Source: a virus. From it: DNA of 38,190 nt. Both the position numbers and the translations under genes were made by a program. This document shows, piece by piece, positions 6,528 to 13,320 of this stretch. The stretch lies in the IMG/VR virus record IMGVR_UViG_3300046457_000388, positions 1 through 38,190 of that record; one strand, written 5' to 3'. How positions within the stretch are numbered: position 1 is the first letter of the stretch; the number at the start of each line of letters is the position of its first letter. The notes beneath the pieces are model-generated. The model saw only the letters and a list, made by a program, of their open reading frames with translations. It ran no database searches and was not told where the DNA came from.

Positions 6528-6989
6528 TCATGCTGCCCTCTGCTGATTCCAGACACCCACGGCGTCGAACACCCGGGCGGCCTGTTCTTCAGTCAGCGAT
6601 ATCTCGGCGGGAATGGCGATCCAGCCCGAAGCGACCCGCTGATTCGGATTACTCTCGGCGACCAGGTCTTTGTAGGTTTCCTCTATCACGTCTTCGAGGT
6701 GCGCGGCCAGATAGTTGCCTTGGGGCGCTACCTCTACCGATTTGGTGTAGCGGTGCCCGCGCTGATCGCGACACTGGACGCTGAGATAGATCGTCCAGCG
6801 GTGAGCAAAATCGCAGACCGCGTCCGCGAGGCGCTGGCCTGGCGGGATGCTCTTGCAGCTCTTCCAGTTGATCATGCCCTGGCGGCCGCTGGGGTCGATG
6901 TTCACCACTGCGACGTGGTTGGTGCTGAGCAGTGCCCGGCACGATCGCTCGACCCGGGCACGCATGTTGTTGGGCTTGCGCTTGCTCAT
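6528..6989 (-). CDS. Uncharacterised early phage protein (153 aa)
   Basis: A soluble protein of unknown function with a basic N-terminus (KRKPNNMRARVERSCRALLS) followed by a mixed alpha/beta body. GGAG precedes the ATG at 6989, and the start overlaps the stop of the upstream 70-residue gene as ATGA. Its own stop also overlaps an ATG at 6531 that opens a 64-codon frame running into the next gene; that frame is less convincing. Such chained overlaps are typical of early operons. Confidence 0.6.
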   Translation of the reverse strand: MSKRKPNNMRARVERSCRALLSTNHVAVVNIDPSGRQGMINWKSCKSIPPGQRLADAVCDFAHRWTIYLSVQCRDQRGHRYTKSVEVAPQGNYLAAHLEDVIEETYKDLVAESNPNQRVASGWIAIPAEISLTEEQAARVFDAVGVWNQQRAA

Positions 6990-7198
6990 AGAGACTCCGT
7001 GATACGCCTCAGTGCGATCCGTTCTGCGTGGGAAGGGGAAGGGCGACGACGCTTCAAGATGGTGTCGCGGTCGATCTTGTCCGAGCGGGGTGGACGTGGT
7101 TCAGCCTTGCCGCCGGCGCCGAAGAACTGATCCAGTTTTCGGTTCAAGTCGTCGATCATCGAGTCCCGCGGGTTAGGTATTGGTACGCCGATCATCAT
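6986..7198 (-). CDS. Small basic phage protein (70 aa)
   Basis: A 70-residue, Arg/Pro-rich protein (SMIDDLNRKLDQFFGAGG, then ILKRRRPSPSHAER). GGAG lies just before two consecutive ATG codons at 7198 and 7195. The first overlaps the upstream gene's TGA, and its own stop overlaps the downstream ATG, so all three are coupled. The function is unknown. Confidence 0.6.
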   Translation of the reverse strand: MMIGVPIPNPRDSMIDDLNRKLDQFFGAGGKAEPRPPRSDKIDRDTILKRRRPSPSHAERIALRRITESL

Positions 7199-7554
7199 TG
7201 CGCTCCGTAGTAAGCGAACACAGTGAGCATCACGGCCACGCCGGTAACCCAGCGAAGCGCGATACGGCCGAAACGGCGGGCAGTCATGCCAACGGACTGA
7301 ACGAAGTCGGCGTTGTCTTCGAGTTCTTGCGCGTAATGGCAGGCGCTGTCGTGGCCAGCCCGGGCGCCGCGGGAGAGGCCGGTGGAGCGCTCGATCACGT
7401 CGAAGCAGTTCTTTCCCAGCGGCACCACGTTAAAGCGTGGCACCCGCACCGGCCCGTCGCGTCCGATCATCTGGTACATCTCCGAGGTGGACATTGAGAT
7501 GCGATCCCGCAACACCTGCAGGACCGCTTGTTTTTGGCGAATGGTCTGGTTCAT
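7195..7554 (-). CDS. Small tail-anchored membrane protein (119 aa)
   Basis: The ATG at 7554 has a strong AAGGAA site; longer upstream frames lack support. Residues 1-95 are soluble and include QKQAVLQVLRDRISMSTSEM, which resembles a helical dimer segment. The last ~22 residues (ALRWVTGVAVMLTVFAYYGA) form a single C-terminal membrane helix, suggesting tail anchoring with the N-terminus in the cytoplasm. The stop overlaps the next start as ATGA. No named family is recognised. Confidence 0.6.
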   Translation of the reverse strand: MNQTIRQKQAVLQVLRDRISMSTSEMYQMIGRDGPVRVPRFNVVPLGKNCFDVIERSTGLSRGARAGHDSACHYAQELEDNADFVQSVGMTARRFGRIALRWVTGVAVMLTVFAYYGAQ

Positions 7555-7579
7555 CACGATTCCTTTATGAGTGCTGCGG

Positions 7580-7963
7580 TTATGCGTGGTGGTCGTAAGC
7601 CTCGGCGCGCTTTGCCGTCCGAACCTGGGCGATACGACGCTCTGGTACCCGACGATCACGCCGCATTGAGTCGCCATCGAGTATTGCGTGCATGGCGATG
7701 AGTGCAGCCAGCACGAAGCACATTGGCGAAATGATTTGGCGGCGCATTGCTTCGGCCACCAGAGCGGCGCGGCGCGTGACGCCGAGCTTGAACATTGCGT
7801 TGGTGAGGCGTTTCGCTACGGTGGCCGGCGAGATGCCGACTTCCCGTGCTATCTCCTTCGCGGTCAGCCCGAGGGCAACCCATAGAAGGAACTGAAGTTC
7901 TCGCGGCGCCAGGCCACGACCGAGGTGACCCTTCCATGTGCCATTTACGATCTCTGTTTCCAT
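7580..7963 (-). CDS. LuxR-type HTH protein with C-terminal hydrophobic segment
   Basis: A 127-residue protein. Residues ~18-70 form a LuxR/GerE-type helix-turn-helix: LAPRELQFLLWVALGLTAKE, then IAREVGISPATVAKRLTNAM and FKLGVTRRAAL. Residues ~80-97 (ISPMCFVLAALIAMHAIL) are hydrophobic enough for a membrane helix, followed by a basic tail. There is no receiver or ligand domain. GGGAG precedes the ATG at 7963. It lies early in the leftward operon, so a regulator of early genes is likely; its target is unknown. Confidence 0.7.
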   Translation of the reverse strand: METEIVNGTWKGHLGRGLAPRELQFLLWVALGLTAKEIAREVGISPATVAKRLTNAMFKLGVTRRAALVAEAMRRQIISPMCFVLAALIAMHAILDGDSMRRDRRVPERRIAQVRTAKRAEAYDHHA

Positions 7964-8059
7964 CGCGTTGACTCCCGGTTGTTTTCCCAATGCACCCGGC
8001 CAACCAGGTGCATCAGTGAATATTCCGTGTCCCTTCGGCGCTGCTGGCGCGGTACGGGC

Positions 8060-8173
8060 TCAATCAATTTGTTCGTCCGACCGCGACTCAGCCCGCCGGA
8101 TAACTGTTTGCGGTGCTTTACGCTGCACACCTGGGTCAGTTGCCAACCCTCTGAACCGTTGAGGCCGGTTCAT
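8060..8173 (-). CDS. Possible 37-residue basic protein, first gene after PL
   Basis: An ATG at 8173 with GGAAGG about 5 bp upstream opens 37 codons to TGA 8060-8062. The product is Arg/Gln-rich (NRPQRFRGLATDPGVQRKAP, then VIRRAESRSDEQID). It is the first frame after the proposed PL start, with a leader of about 35 nt. That is where lambda encodes N, and small basic peptides there can be antiterminators, but no N homology is visible. It sits in an otherwise unexplained 250-bp leader. Confidence 0.4.
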   Translation of the reverse strand: MNRPQRFRGLATDPGVQRKAPQTVIRRAESRSDEQID

Positions 8174-8215
8174 CGCTGCCTTCCATCTGGCCGGTAGTTA
8201 TCCGGCGATGGATGT

Positions 8216-8244
8216 AGTTAACCATCGGTATATTTTAACGTCAA
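8216..8244 (-). promoter_or_regulatory. Candidate PL-like leftward early promoter
   Basis: Leftward, TTGACG (8244 to 8239, 5/6 to consensus) is followed after 17 bp by TTAACT (8221 to 8216, weak). Two operator-like sites overlap the two boxes, so bound repressor would block it. It precedes the whole leftward early operon. Confidence 0.55.
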
Positions 8245-8257
8245 TACCGATGGTTAA
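8218..8257. promoter_or_regulatory. OL-like operator pair
   Basis: TTAACCATCGGTAT (8218-8231) and ATACCGATGGTTAA (8244-8257) are perfect inverted copies separated by 12 bp. Each contains the dyad AACC-NNN-GGT(T/A). The same motif occurs three times at the repressor/Cro intergenic region. Centres are 25 bp apart. This is the expected layout of a second repressor operator cluster, like lambda OL, about 2.3 kb from OR. Confidence 0.75.
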
Positions 8258-8325
8258 TTTATTTTCAGGTGGTGTGATATATGCTTTCGTCATTACTGGA
8301 TGGATATACAGCATTAAGGAAAGGT

Positions 8326-8634
8326 ATGGCGAAGCCTAAGCAGTCGAAAACGGAAGCAAAAAAAGAAATAAGCGGGATAGAGCGGCTCGGCCTGCGTGTT
8401 TCCTCGATGATCAATCACCCAGTTGCACAGATTCAGCGCTGGGTGACGATCCATCGCCTAGACACGGACGGTGATCGGGAATGGGAGGAGGTGATGGGCT
8501 TGCTGTCCGAAACTGACGGCATAGACATGACGTTTAACGACGATGAGTCGGTGACGCTGAGATGGGAGGCGAGCGCCGAAGAGGATCGACCGGCGGAAGT
8601 GTTGGAGCCTGTCGAGGAGGTCGCGCCCTTCTGA
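8326..8634 (+). CDS. DUF1654 family protein
   Basis: A 102-residue protein whose core (ERLGLRVSSMINHPVAQIQR, RLDTDGDREWEEVM, GIDMTFNDDESVTLRWE) matches the DUF1654 family, which is largely confined to Pseudomonas and its phages. An Ala/Lys-rich N-terminus and a Glu-rich tail flank it. AAGGAAAGG precedes the ATG at 8326; an ATG 45 bp upstream lacks a site. It reads away from the OL-like pair, opposite to PL, so the repressor may also control it. The biochemical role of the family is unknown. Confidence 0.8.
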   Translation: MAKPKQSKTEAKKEISGIERLGLRVSSMINHPVAQIQRWVTIHRLDTDGDREWEEVMGLLSETDGIDMTFNDDESVTLRWEASAEEDRPAEVLEPVEEVAPF

Positions 8635-8641
8635 TAAATAT

Positions 8642-8667
8642 AAAAAAGCCCGCTCAATGGCGGGCTT
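8642..8667 (-). terminator. Terminator of the cI-downstream gene
   Basis: AAGCCCGC (8646-8653) and GCGGGCTT (8660-8667) form an 8-bp stem with loop TCAATG. In the leftward direction it is followed by six or more Ts, 4 bp after the stop of the gene at 8671. It may also slow rightward transcription from the DUF1654 gene. Confidence 0.85.
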
Positions 8668-8670
8668 AGC

Positions 8671-9564
8671 TCAGGCTTCGGTGATAAAGAGCCTGTGCAG
8701 TTCGCCGTCTTTAAACACTGGTCGTGCTCTCACCTTTAATGGTTCGTGGCGATTAAGTGCTTGGGTGTAGGGGTTGTTTGGCTGTGTAAGAGCAACATCG
8801 TTGATCTTTCCATGATATGTGCCAGCGTATCCTTCGATCTCGACTCGGCATACGCCGCTATCTACGCTCAGAGAATAAATTCTAGTCACCACGTAGTCAC
8901 CCGGCTCTCCAACCACGACGTCACCGTCTGAACGGATTGCAAGTGCTTCAGGCTCGGAAATCACCACAGGATGTTCGGAGTCGGAAAATTGCGTGATCTG
9001 GTTACAGCTTTTTCCGACCGGAGCGAGCGCTGCTCTCATTGGCGATTTCGCCGCCTCGATCAGCCCAGGAATCGAAACCATCATTTTCTCGTGAAGACTG
9101 GCGAGGTTGTCATTTGCCTTGATCAGCCCATTGGCCAAGAGGGTATTCAACTCAGAAGACGACTTCGCCTGTTCCTTGATGACGTCGACCAATTCTTTCA
9201 CGTTTGATGTCCCCGACAGCGCTTCTTTGATGTGTCCCATCACCTTCGCCACCAGCCAGTCGAAAGCCTTTTTGTAGACGTCGTTAAATGCTGGGTATTG
9301 ATGAGTAAGTGCTGTAAGTATAACCAGTGTTGAGTCGAATGAACCCTCCCTAGGCGGTGCCGAAAAGCACCGTAGGTCAGATTGTTTTTTTCCAGAAAGG
9401 ACTTCACCGTGAAGACAATAATGGCTGACTAGCCGATACAGGCGCCCAGACCCGTCAACTGATCGAGCGTACTGAGCAGAGTCAAGTAGATGCCTGTCTG
9501 CATCTCCTCCGTCGTACTTGACATCCATGTGGCCGGCTACACCGGTCATCGAATCCCATTTCAT
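8671..9564 (-). CDS. Uncharacterised protein in the rexAB position downstream of cI
   Basis: A 297-residue protein beginning at ATG 9564 after AAGGAAGA. The N-terminal part (KYDGGDADRHLLDSAQYARS, VDGSGRLYRLVSHYC, then PPREGSFDS) and the C-terminal end (PVFKDGELHRLFITEA) match, from memory, a widespread uncharacterised family found in mobile elements. The middle (~115-195) is helical. It follows the repressor by 85 bp on the same strand, no clear promoter of its own is seen, and it ends at a terminator, so it is probably expressed in the lysogen from the repressor promoter. A lysogenic conversion or phage-exclusion role is inferred from position. Confidence 0.75.
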   Translation of the reverse strand: MKWDSMTGVAGHMDVKYDGGDADRHLLDSAQYARSVDGSGRLYRLVSHYCLHGEVLSGKKQSDLRCFSAPPREGSFDSTLVILTALTHQYPAFNDVYKKAFDWLVAKVMGHIKEALSGTSNVKELVDVIKEQAKSSSELNTLLANGLIKANDNLASLHEKMMVSIPGLIEAAKSPMRAALAPVGKSCNQITQFSDSEHPVVISEPEALAIRSDGDVVVGEPGDYVVTRIYSLSVDSGVCRVEIEGYAGTYHGKINDVALTQPNNPYTQALNRHEPLKVRARPVFKDGELHRLFITEA

Positions 9565-9649
9565 GATTTCTTCCTTGAGGCCGGTGGTTCGATGGCCCAC
9601 GAGTATTGGAGATTAGCTTGGGCAACGGTTCGGTCAGATGTCGGTTTCG

Positions 9650-10537
9650 CTACACAAGGTGGGCGTTCCACACCAGCAGCACCCGAGCCTGGATGAAGGT
9701 CTCATTCGCTCTGATCGTTTGCGGCGGGTGCATCGTATTATCAGAAATCATTTTGATCTGATCATCGCCAACCCATTGGAGCCGCTTGATGTAGAGGTGA
9801 CCTTCCCAAGAGAACATATAAATCCCGTCCCCTACGAATTCCCTAATACTGATGTCGACGAGCAGCGGGTCTCGATGCTTGATCGTGGGCGCCATCGACT
9901 GACCCCAGCCGGTCACCATCTTGAGATGGAAGTGTTCCTTAAACTCGACTCCCATCTCCCGCAGATGCTGAGGGCTTACCCGGACATCCTGGAGCATCTC
10001 TGGATAGTCGTGAGGAATTTGCCCGCCACCCATGGCTGCGCGGACGTCGTAGTGCGCAATCCACACCTCATCGCCAACAACTCCAGGGCGATAGTAGTCG
10101 ACCTCAATGGCGCCGCCACCATCATCAACCTCTGCGACCGCAAGCAGCCGTCTACGGGCATCCTCCGAAAGATTTTTTCCGCTACGACCTAGCATCTCTC
10201 TGACGATTTCGGCCGCTGACGCTCCCGGATTCGTATCTGGCTCGCCCGCCTCAACTTTAGTGGATGGAGCCCCAACGAGGTTGCGTATCTCTTCTGCCAG
10301 GCGAGGGCTAAACGCCTCAACCGGTTCTTGAATCATGCGAGCCAGAACGGCAGCGAATTGAGCATTTAACGGATTAATGCCCTTGAAGTAGAGGTTCACC
10401 GCTGCCGGCGTCATGCCGGCCGCATCAGCGATTTTCTTCTGACTTAGCTTCAGCTCGTTCTTTTTGGAGAGGAACAGAGCATGTGCCGCTTCGCATTCAG
10501 CCATTCGGTCGGGAGGGAGGATTCGTTTTTTCGTCAT
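9650..10537 (-). CDS. cI: CI-like phage repressor (XRE HTH plus S24 peptidase)
   Basis: A 295-residue repressor that maintains lysogeny. Residues ~15-75 are an XRE-type HTH (KLSQKKIADAAGMTPAAVNL). The C-terminal domain is a LexA/CI-type self-cleaving serine peptidase with Ser214 in GQSMAPT and Lys251 in YIKRL, at the usual 37-residue spacing. The likely cleavage region is AAMGGG around 168-173. RecA-stimulated self-cleavage on DNA damage is therefore expected to trigger induction. The ATG at 10537 has no ribosome binding site and lies 6 bp after a TACATT box, suggesting a leaderless mRNA. A TTG at 10555 overlaps an operator-like site. Confidence 0.93.
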   Translation of the reverse strand: MTKKRILPPDRMAECEAAHALFLSKKNELKLSQKKIADAAGMTPAAVNLYFKGINPLNAQFAAVLARMIQEPVEAFSPRLAEEIRNLVGAPSTKVEAGEPDTNPGASAAEIVREMLGRSGKNLSEDARRRLLAVAEVDDGGGAIEVDYYRPGVVGDEVWIAHYDVRAAMGGGQIPHDYPEMLQDVRVSPQHLREMGVEFKEHFHLKMVTGWGQSMAPTIKHRDPLLVDISIREFVGDGIYMFSWEGHLYIKRLQWVGDDQIKMISDNTMHPPQTIRANETFIQARVLLVWNAHLV

Positions 10538-10543
10538 CGCGCG

Positions 10544-10549
10544 AATGTA
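10544..10549 (-). promoter_or_regulatory. Candidate PRM -10 box for cI
   Basis: In the leftward direction TACATT (4/6) lies just upstream of CGCGCG-ATG, placing the start site at or next to the cI initiation codon. No good -35 is seen 16-18 bp upstream; repressor bound at the adjacent central operator could compensate. This parallels lambda PRM and its leaderless cI mRNA. Confidence 0.45.
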
Positions 10550-10609
10550 AACCAATGGTTAAAAAATAGAAGAAACCATCGGTATTGATTAAAAATTAAC
10601 AGATGGTTA
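10550..10609. promoter_or_regulatory. OR-like array of three operators
   Basis: Three copies of the repressor motif lie between cI and cro: AACCAATGGTT (10550-10560), AACCATCGGTA (10574-10584) and a divergent copy, AACAGATGGTT, at 10598-10608. Centres are 24 bp apart, about two helical turns. The left site lies beside the cI start, and the other two overlap the -35 and the spacer/-10 of the rightward promoter. Binding by CI and Cro is inferred from arrangement. Confidence 0.8.
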
Positions 10610-10613
10610 ATAT
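10585..10613 (+). promoter_or_regulatory. PR-like rightward early promoter
   Basis: TTGATT (10585-10590) and TAATAT (10608-10613) are separated by exactly 17 bp. They lie within the operator array and point at cro and the replication genes, with an expected start near 10620. Confidence 0.7.
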
Positions 10614-10646
10614 TTCGAGCACAAATCACGCTTCTTAGGCCAAGAA

Positions 10647-10841
10647 ATGAAGAAGACGCCATTGCCCGAGCTAGTAGAGAAAATTGGCCAAGCCGCCGTT
10701 GCCAAGGCGCTTGGCGTCAGTTCGCCTGCAATCTCAAAAGCACTTCGTGCAGAGCGGGACATTCAGGTTCTAGAACACGAAGACGGAACCTACACCGCTG
10801 AGGAAATCAGACCCTTCCCATCACAAAACACCGCCGCGTGA
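10647..10841 (+). CDS. cro: Cro-like repressor
   Basis: A 64-residue protein with a Cro/YdaS-type HTH: LPELVEKIGQAAVAKALGVS followed by SPAISKALRAERDI. It is the first gene on the rightward transcript, divergent from cI, and begins about 25 nt after the predicted PR start site. Cro proteins bind the same operators as CI and shut off repressor synthesis to favour lytic growth. The ribosome binding site is weak (TTAGG 7-11 bp upstream). Confidence 0.85.
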   Translation: MKKTPLPELVEKIGQAAVAKALGVSSPAISKALRAERDIQVLEHEDGTYTAEEIRPFPSQNTAA

Positions 10842-10961
10842 TCGGCGCTGGGTATGGAATCGATTATCCGTGACAGGAACAAGTAACAGCAGAACACCGG
10901 ATTAGCTGTTGATTTATCCAGTGAGAAAAGATCTGCCAGGAAGACCATTAGGGGAAAGGAA

Positions 10962-11060
10962 ATGGACGGCAATACATCAGGACGTGTGGGGACATTGAAC
11001 GCTGAGGGCAGTAGCTCAGTCGGCGGGATTGGTCGCGTCTGCTGGAAAGTAATCGCCTGA
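10962..11060 (+). CDS. Possible 32-residue protein
   Basis: AGGGGAAAGGA directly precedes an ATG at 10962 that opens 32 codons to TGA at 11058-11060. The product is Gly/Ser-rich (DGNTSGRVGTLNAEGSSSVG) and ends CWKVIA. The excellent ribosome binding site and exact placement before a terminator hairpin argue that it is translated. The 120 bp between cro and this ORF contain no other convincing frame. Confidence 0.45.
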   Translation: MDGNTSGRVGTLNAEGSSSVGGIGRVCWKVIA

Positions 11061-11075
11061 ATCGCAGGCACAAAA

Positions 11076-11100
11076 AAGCCGGGCTGCAACCCGGCTTCTT
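11076..11100 (+). terminator. Hairpin terminator in the rightward early operon
   Basis: AAGCCGGG (11076-11083) and CCCGGCTT (11090-11097) form a perfect 8-bp stem with loop CTGCAA. The downstream T tract is interrupted (TTCTTC), so termination may be partial, as at lambda tR1. Leftward it is followed by a better T tract. Confidence 0.6.
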
Positions 11101-11127
11101 CACAACGCAAAACACTGAGGGGCCATT

Positions 11128-11244
11128 ATGAACACGTTCGCTACTCCCGGCAATACCCGCCATGTCGTGACACGTTTCGACCAATCGCAAAGCGTGTCAC
11201 GACTCTATGTCACGGCTGTTTCTGAGACTGGAGATCAGCTGTGA
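11128..11244 (+). CDS. Possible 38-residue protein upstream of the initiator
   Basis: GAGGGG precedes ATG 11128, which opens 38 codons ending at a TGA (11242-11244) that overlaps the GTG start of the initiator gene as GTGA. The product contains TPGNTRHVVTRFDQSQSVSR and is moderately basic. The strong site and coupling overlap suggest a real leader gene for the initiator; no family is recognised. Confidence 0.55.
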   Translation: MNTFATPGNTRHVVTRFDQSQSVSRLYVTAVSETGDQL

Positions 11245-11948
11245 GTACCATAATCATGAGCTTGTGCTGGCCACTCCAGGGCATGAGCGGGCCGCAAAAA
11301 GCTGTGCTGATCTCGTTGGCGGACAACGCAAACGATGAGGGCGTTTGCTGGCCATCGGTAGCTCGTATCGCGGAACGGACTTGCCTGGCTGAAAGGACCG
11401 TTCAGACGGCCATCAAGTGGCTGGGCCAGGTTGGCCTGCTGTCTGTTCGTGAGCGGATGGGCCGCTCGACGATGTACACCTTAACCCCGGCAGCATATGC
11501 ACCCCCGCAAGAGTTGCACCCCGCAGCAGATGCACCATCACCCCCGCAGCTCACGACAGAAACCCCCGCAGCAGCCGCACCCAGAACCGTAATAGAACCA
11601 CCAAGTGAACCGTCACCTCTTGGCGACGATGAGCAGCCACCCAAGATTTCGAAATCGAAGTGCCCAACTCAGGCAATCGTCGACTTGTTCAACAAAACGA
11701 TCCCAGAGTTTCCTCGGGTCGTGATGCTGACCAAAGATCGGATCACCAAGATCACTGCCCGCTGGAACGAGAACAGCGTGCACCAGGACCTTCAATTCTG
11801 GGCTGAGTACTTCGCTCTGGTGCGCTCGAGCAAGTTCCTGATGGGGGAGGTTGCCTCCGCCGGCAGCAACCCATTCCGCTGCAACTTCGACTGGTTGATT
11901 GCCCCGAGTAACTTCGTGAAAGTCGTTGAGGGTAATTACCATGCGTGA
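11241..11948 (+). CDS. O-like replication initiator (winged HTH)
   Basis: A 235-residue protein starting at GTG 11241. Residues ~8-75 form a winged helix-turn-helix of the HTH_36/phage O type (GPQKAVLISLADNANDEGVC, WPSVARIAERTCLAERTVQT). Residues ~85-130 are a Pro/Ala-rich linker whose DNA carries repeated CCCCGCA elements. The C-terminal ~100 residues contain FNKTIPEFPRVVMLTKDRI and NPFRCNFDWLIAPSNFVKV, typical of domains that recruit the helicase. It overlaps the downstream dnaB-like gene. It should bind the phage origin and load the helicase. Confidence 0.85.
   Translation: MSTIIMSLCWPLQGMSGPQKAVLISLADNANDEGVCWPSVARIAERTCLAERTVQTAIKWLGQVGLLSVRERMGRSTMYTLTPAAYAPPQELHPAADAPSPPQLTTETPAAAAPRTVIEPPSEPSPLGDDEQPPKISKSKCPTQAIVDLFNKTIPEFPRVVMLTKDRITKITARWNENSVHQDLQFWAEYFALVRSSKFLMGEVASAGSNPFRCNFDWLIAPSNFVKVVEGNYHA
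11500..11571. repeat. Iteron-like repeats, candidate replication origin
   Basis: CCCCGCA occurs at 11503, 11519, 11542 and 11564 (spacings 16, 23 and 22), mostly as CACCCCCGCA, with a degenerate copy near 11485. They lie mid-gene in the O-like initiator, where lambda has its origin iterons. The Pro/Ala-rich coding sequence can create such repeats by codon reuse, so origin function is only suggested. No strong AT-rich unwinding region is obvious beside them. Confidence 0.4.
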
Positions 11949-13320
11949 TCCGTACAGCATTGAGGCCGAACACGGCCTGCTGGGCGCGATGATGCAGCGC
12001 CCTGAATTGATCGACTCCCTCAGCGACGACCTGTCCGCCGAATCGTTCTACTTCCCGGCAAACGCCGAGGTGTACCGGGGGATCATGGCGGTCCGCTCGG
12101 TCGGCAAATCCGTCGATTTCCTCACGGTGGGTGACCACGTTGGCGACTTGCCGGATGGCAGTCCTGCTTTTGCCTACTGCGCCGAAATCGTAAACGGTAC
12201 TCCCAGCGTTGCCAGCGCCAAGACCTACGCGGGCATTGTGCGAGAGAGAGCAATCGAGCGGGCCTTGTTCGACCTTGGCGGCCAGGCCATGGATATCGCG
12301 CACAGTGATCAGGATGTGCAGGCGAAAATCGCCGCCGTCCAAGCTGCGGCCATGGCGATCGACTGCGGATCCGGTGATGACGACATTGTCAAAGTGGGGG
12401 ACGTGCTGGCCGACCAACTGGAAGTGTGGCAGGAGCGTCATGATCGCCATGCCCGTGGCGAAACGCTGATTGGACTGTCCACTGGTCTGCGGGACTTGGA
12501 CGAAAAGCTGGGTGGCCTGCAGCCGGACCACCTGTACATCGTCGCCGGCCGTCCTGCCATGGGCAAGACCACGCTGGCCATGGGGTTTGTTGTCGAGGCG
12601 GCGGTGCGACAGAGCAAGTCAGCGCTCGTCATCAGCCTGGAGATGAACAAAGGCCAGCTACTGGATCGGGCGGTGGCTTCCGAAGGACGTATTCCGCTCA
12701 CCTTGGTGAAGAACGGGACGGCGTGCCAGAGCCATGGAGCTGAGCTCTCTGCTGCGGCCGGCGTGCTTCGCCGTGCACCGCTGTACATCGCCGACCGCTC
12801 CGGTTCGTCGATTGGTCGCATCCGCTCGCTGGCCCGTCGCCACAAGATGCGTTACGGCCTTGACCTGCTGATGATCGACTACCTGCAGTTGCTGGAAGGC
12901 GAGGGCGGCAATCGAACGGAAGAGGTCAGCAGTATCAGTCGTGGTTGCAAGCTGCTCGCCAAGGAGTTGGGCATCCCCGTCGTGCTGCTCAGTCAGCTCT
13001 CCCGCAAATGCGAAGAACGCCCGAACAAGCGACCAATCCCCTCGGACTTGAGGGAATCCGGCGCCATCGAGCAGGACGCCGACGTGATCCTGTTCGTGTA
13101 CCGCGACGAGGTCTATCACGAAAACACCGACGCCAAAGGTGTTGCCGAAATCATCATCGGCAAGGGTCGTGACATTGAGATGGGCACTGTCCGCACGGCC
13201 TTCCTTGGCCAGTACAACCGATTCGAAAACCTTGCTGCCGGGTGGAAGCCAGAGCCTGTCGAGCAGCCGGAAAAGGTAACCCCGCTGTCCCGCCGATATG
13301 CCAACAAGGAGAAGTTCTGA
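11941..13320 (+). CDS. DnaB-like replicative helicase
   Basis: A 459-residue hexameric helicase of the DnaB family, as in P22-type replication modules. The N-terminal domain (1-~110) begins PYSIEAEHGLLGAMM. The RecA-like motor has Walker A GRPAMGKTT (~203-211), Walker B LLMIDYLQLLEG, and the SQLSRKCEERPNKRPIPSDL and RESGAIEQDAD motifs characteristic of DnaB. The ATG at 11941 overlaps the initiator's end by 8 bp. With the O-like protein it forms the phage replisome loader and motor. Confidence 0.95.
   Translation: MRDPYSIEAEHGLLGAMMQRPELIDSLSDDLSAESFYFPANAEVYRGIMAVRSVGKSVDFLTVGDHVGDLPDGSPAFAYCAEIVNGTPSVASAKTYAGIVRERAIERALFDLGGQAMDIAHSDQDVQAKIAAVQAAAMAIDCGSGDDDIVKVGDVLADQLEVWQERHDRHARGETLIGLSTGLRDLDEKLGGLQPDHLYIVAGRPAMGKTTLAMGFVVEAAVRQSKSALVISLEMNKGQLLDRAVASEGRIPLTLVKNGTACQSHGAELSAAAGVLRRAPLYIADRSGSSIGRIRSLARRHKMRYGLDLLMIDYLQLLEGEGGNRTEEVSSISRGCKLLAKELGIPVVLLSQLSRKCEERPNKRPIPSDLRESGAIEQDADVILFVYRDEVYHENTDAKGVAEIIIGKGRDIEMGTVRTAFLGQYNRFENLAAGWKPEPVEQPEKVTPLSRRYANKEKF

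Noticed and set aside
10538-10555. TTG start for cI six codons upstream
   Set aside because: It lies within the first operator-like site and upstream of the likely transcription start; the ATG at 10537 is preferred.
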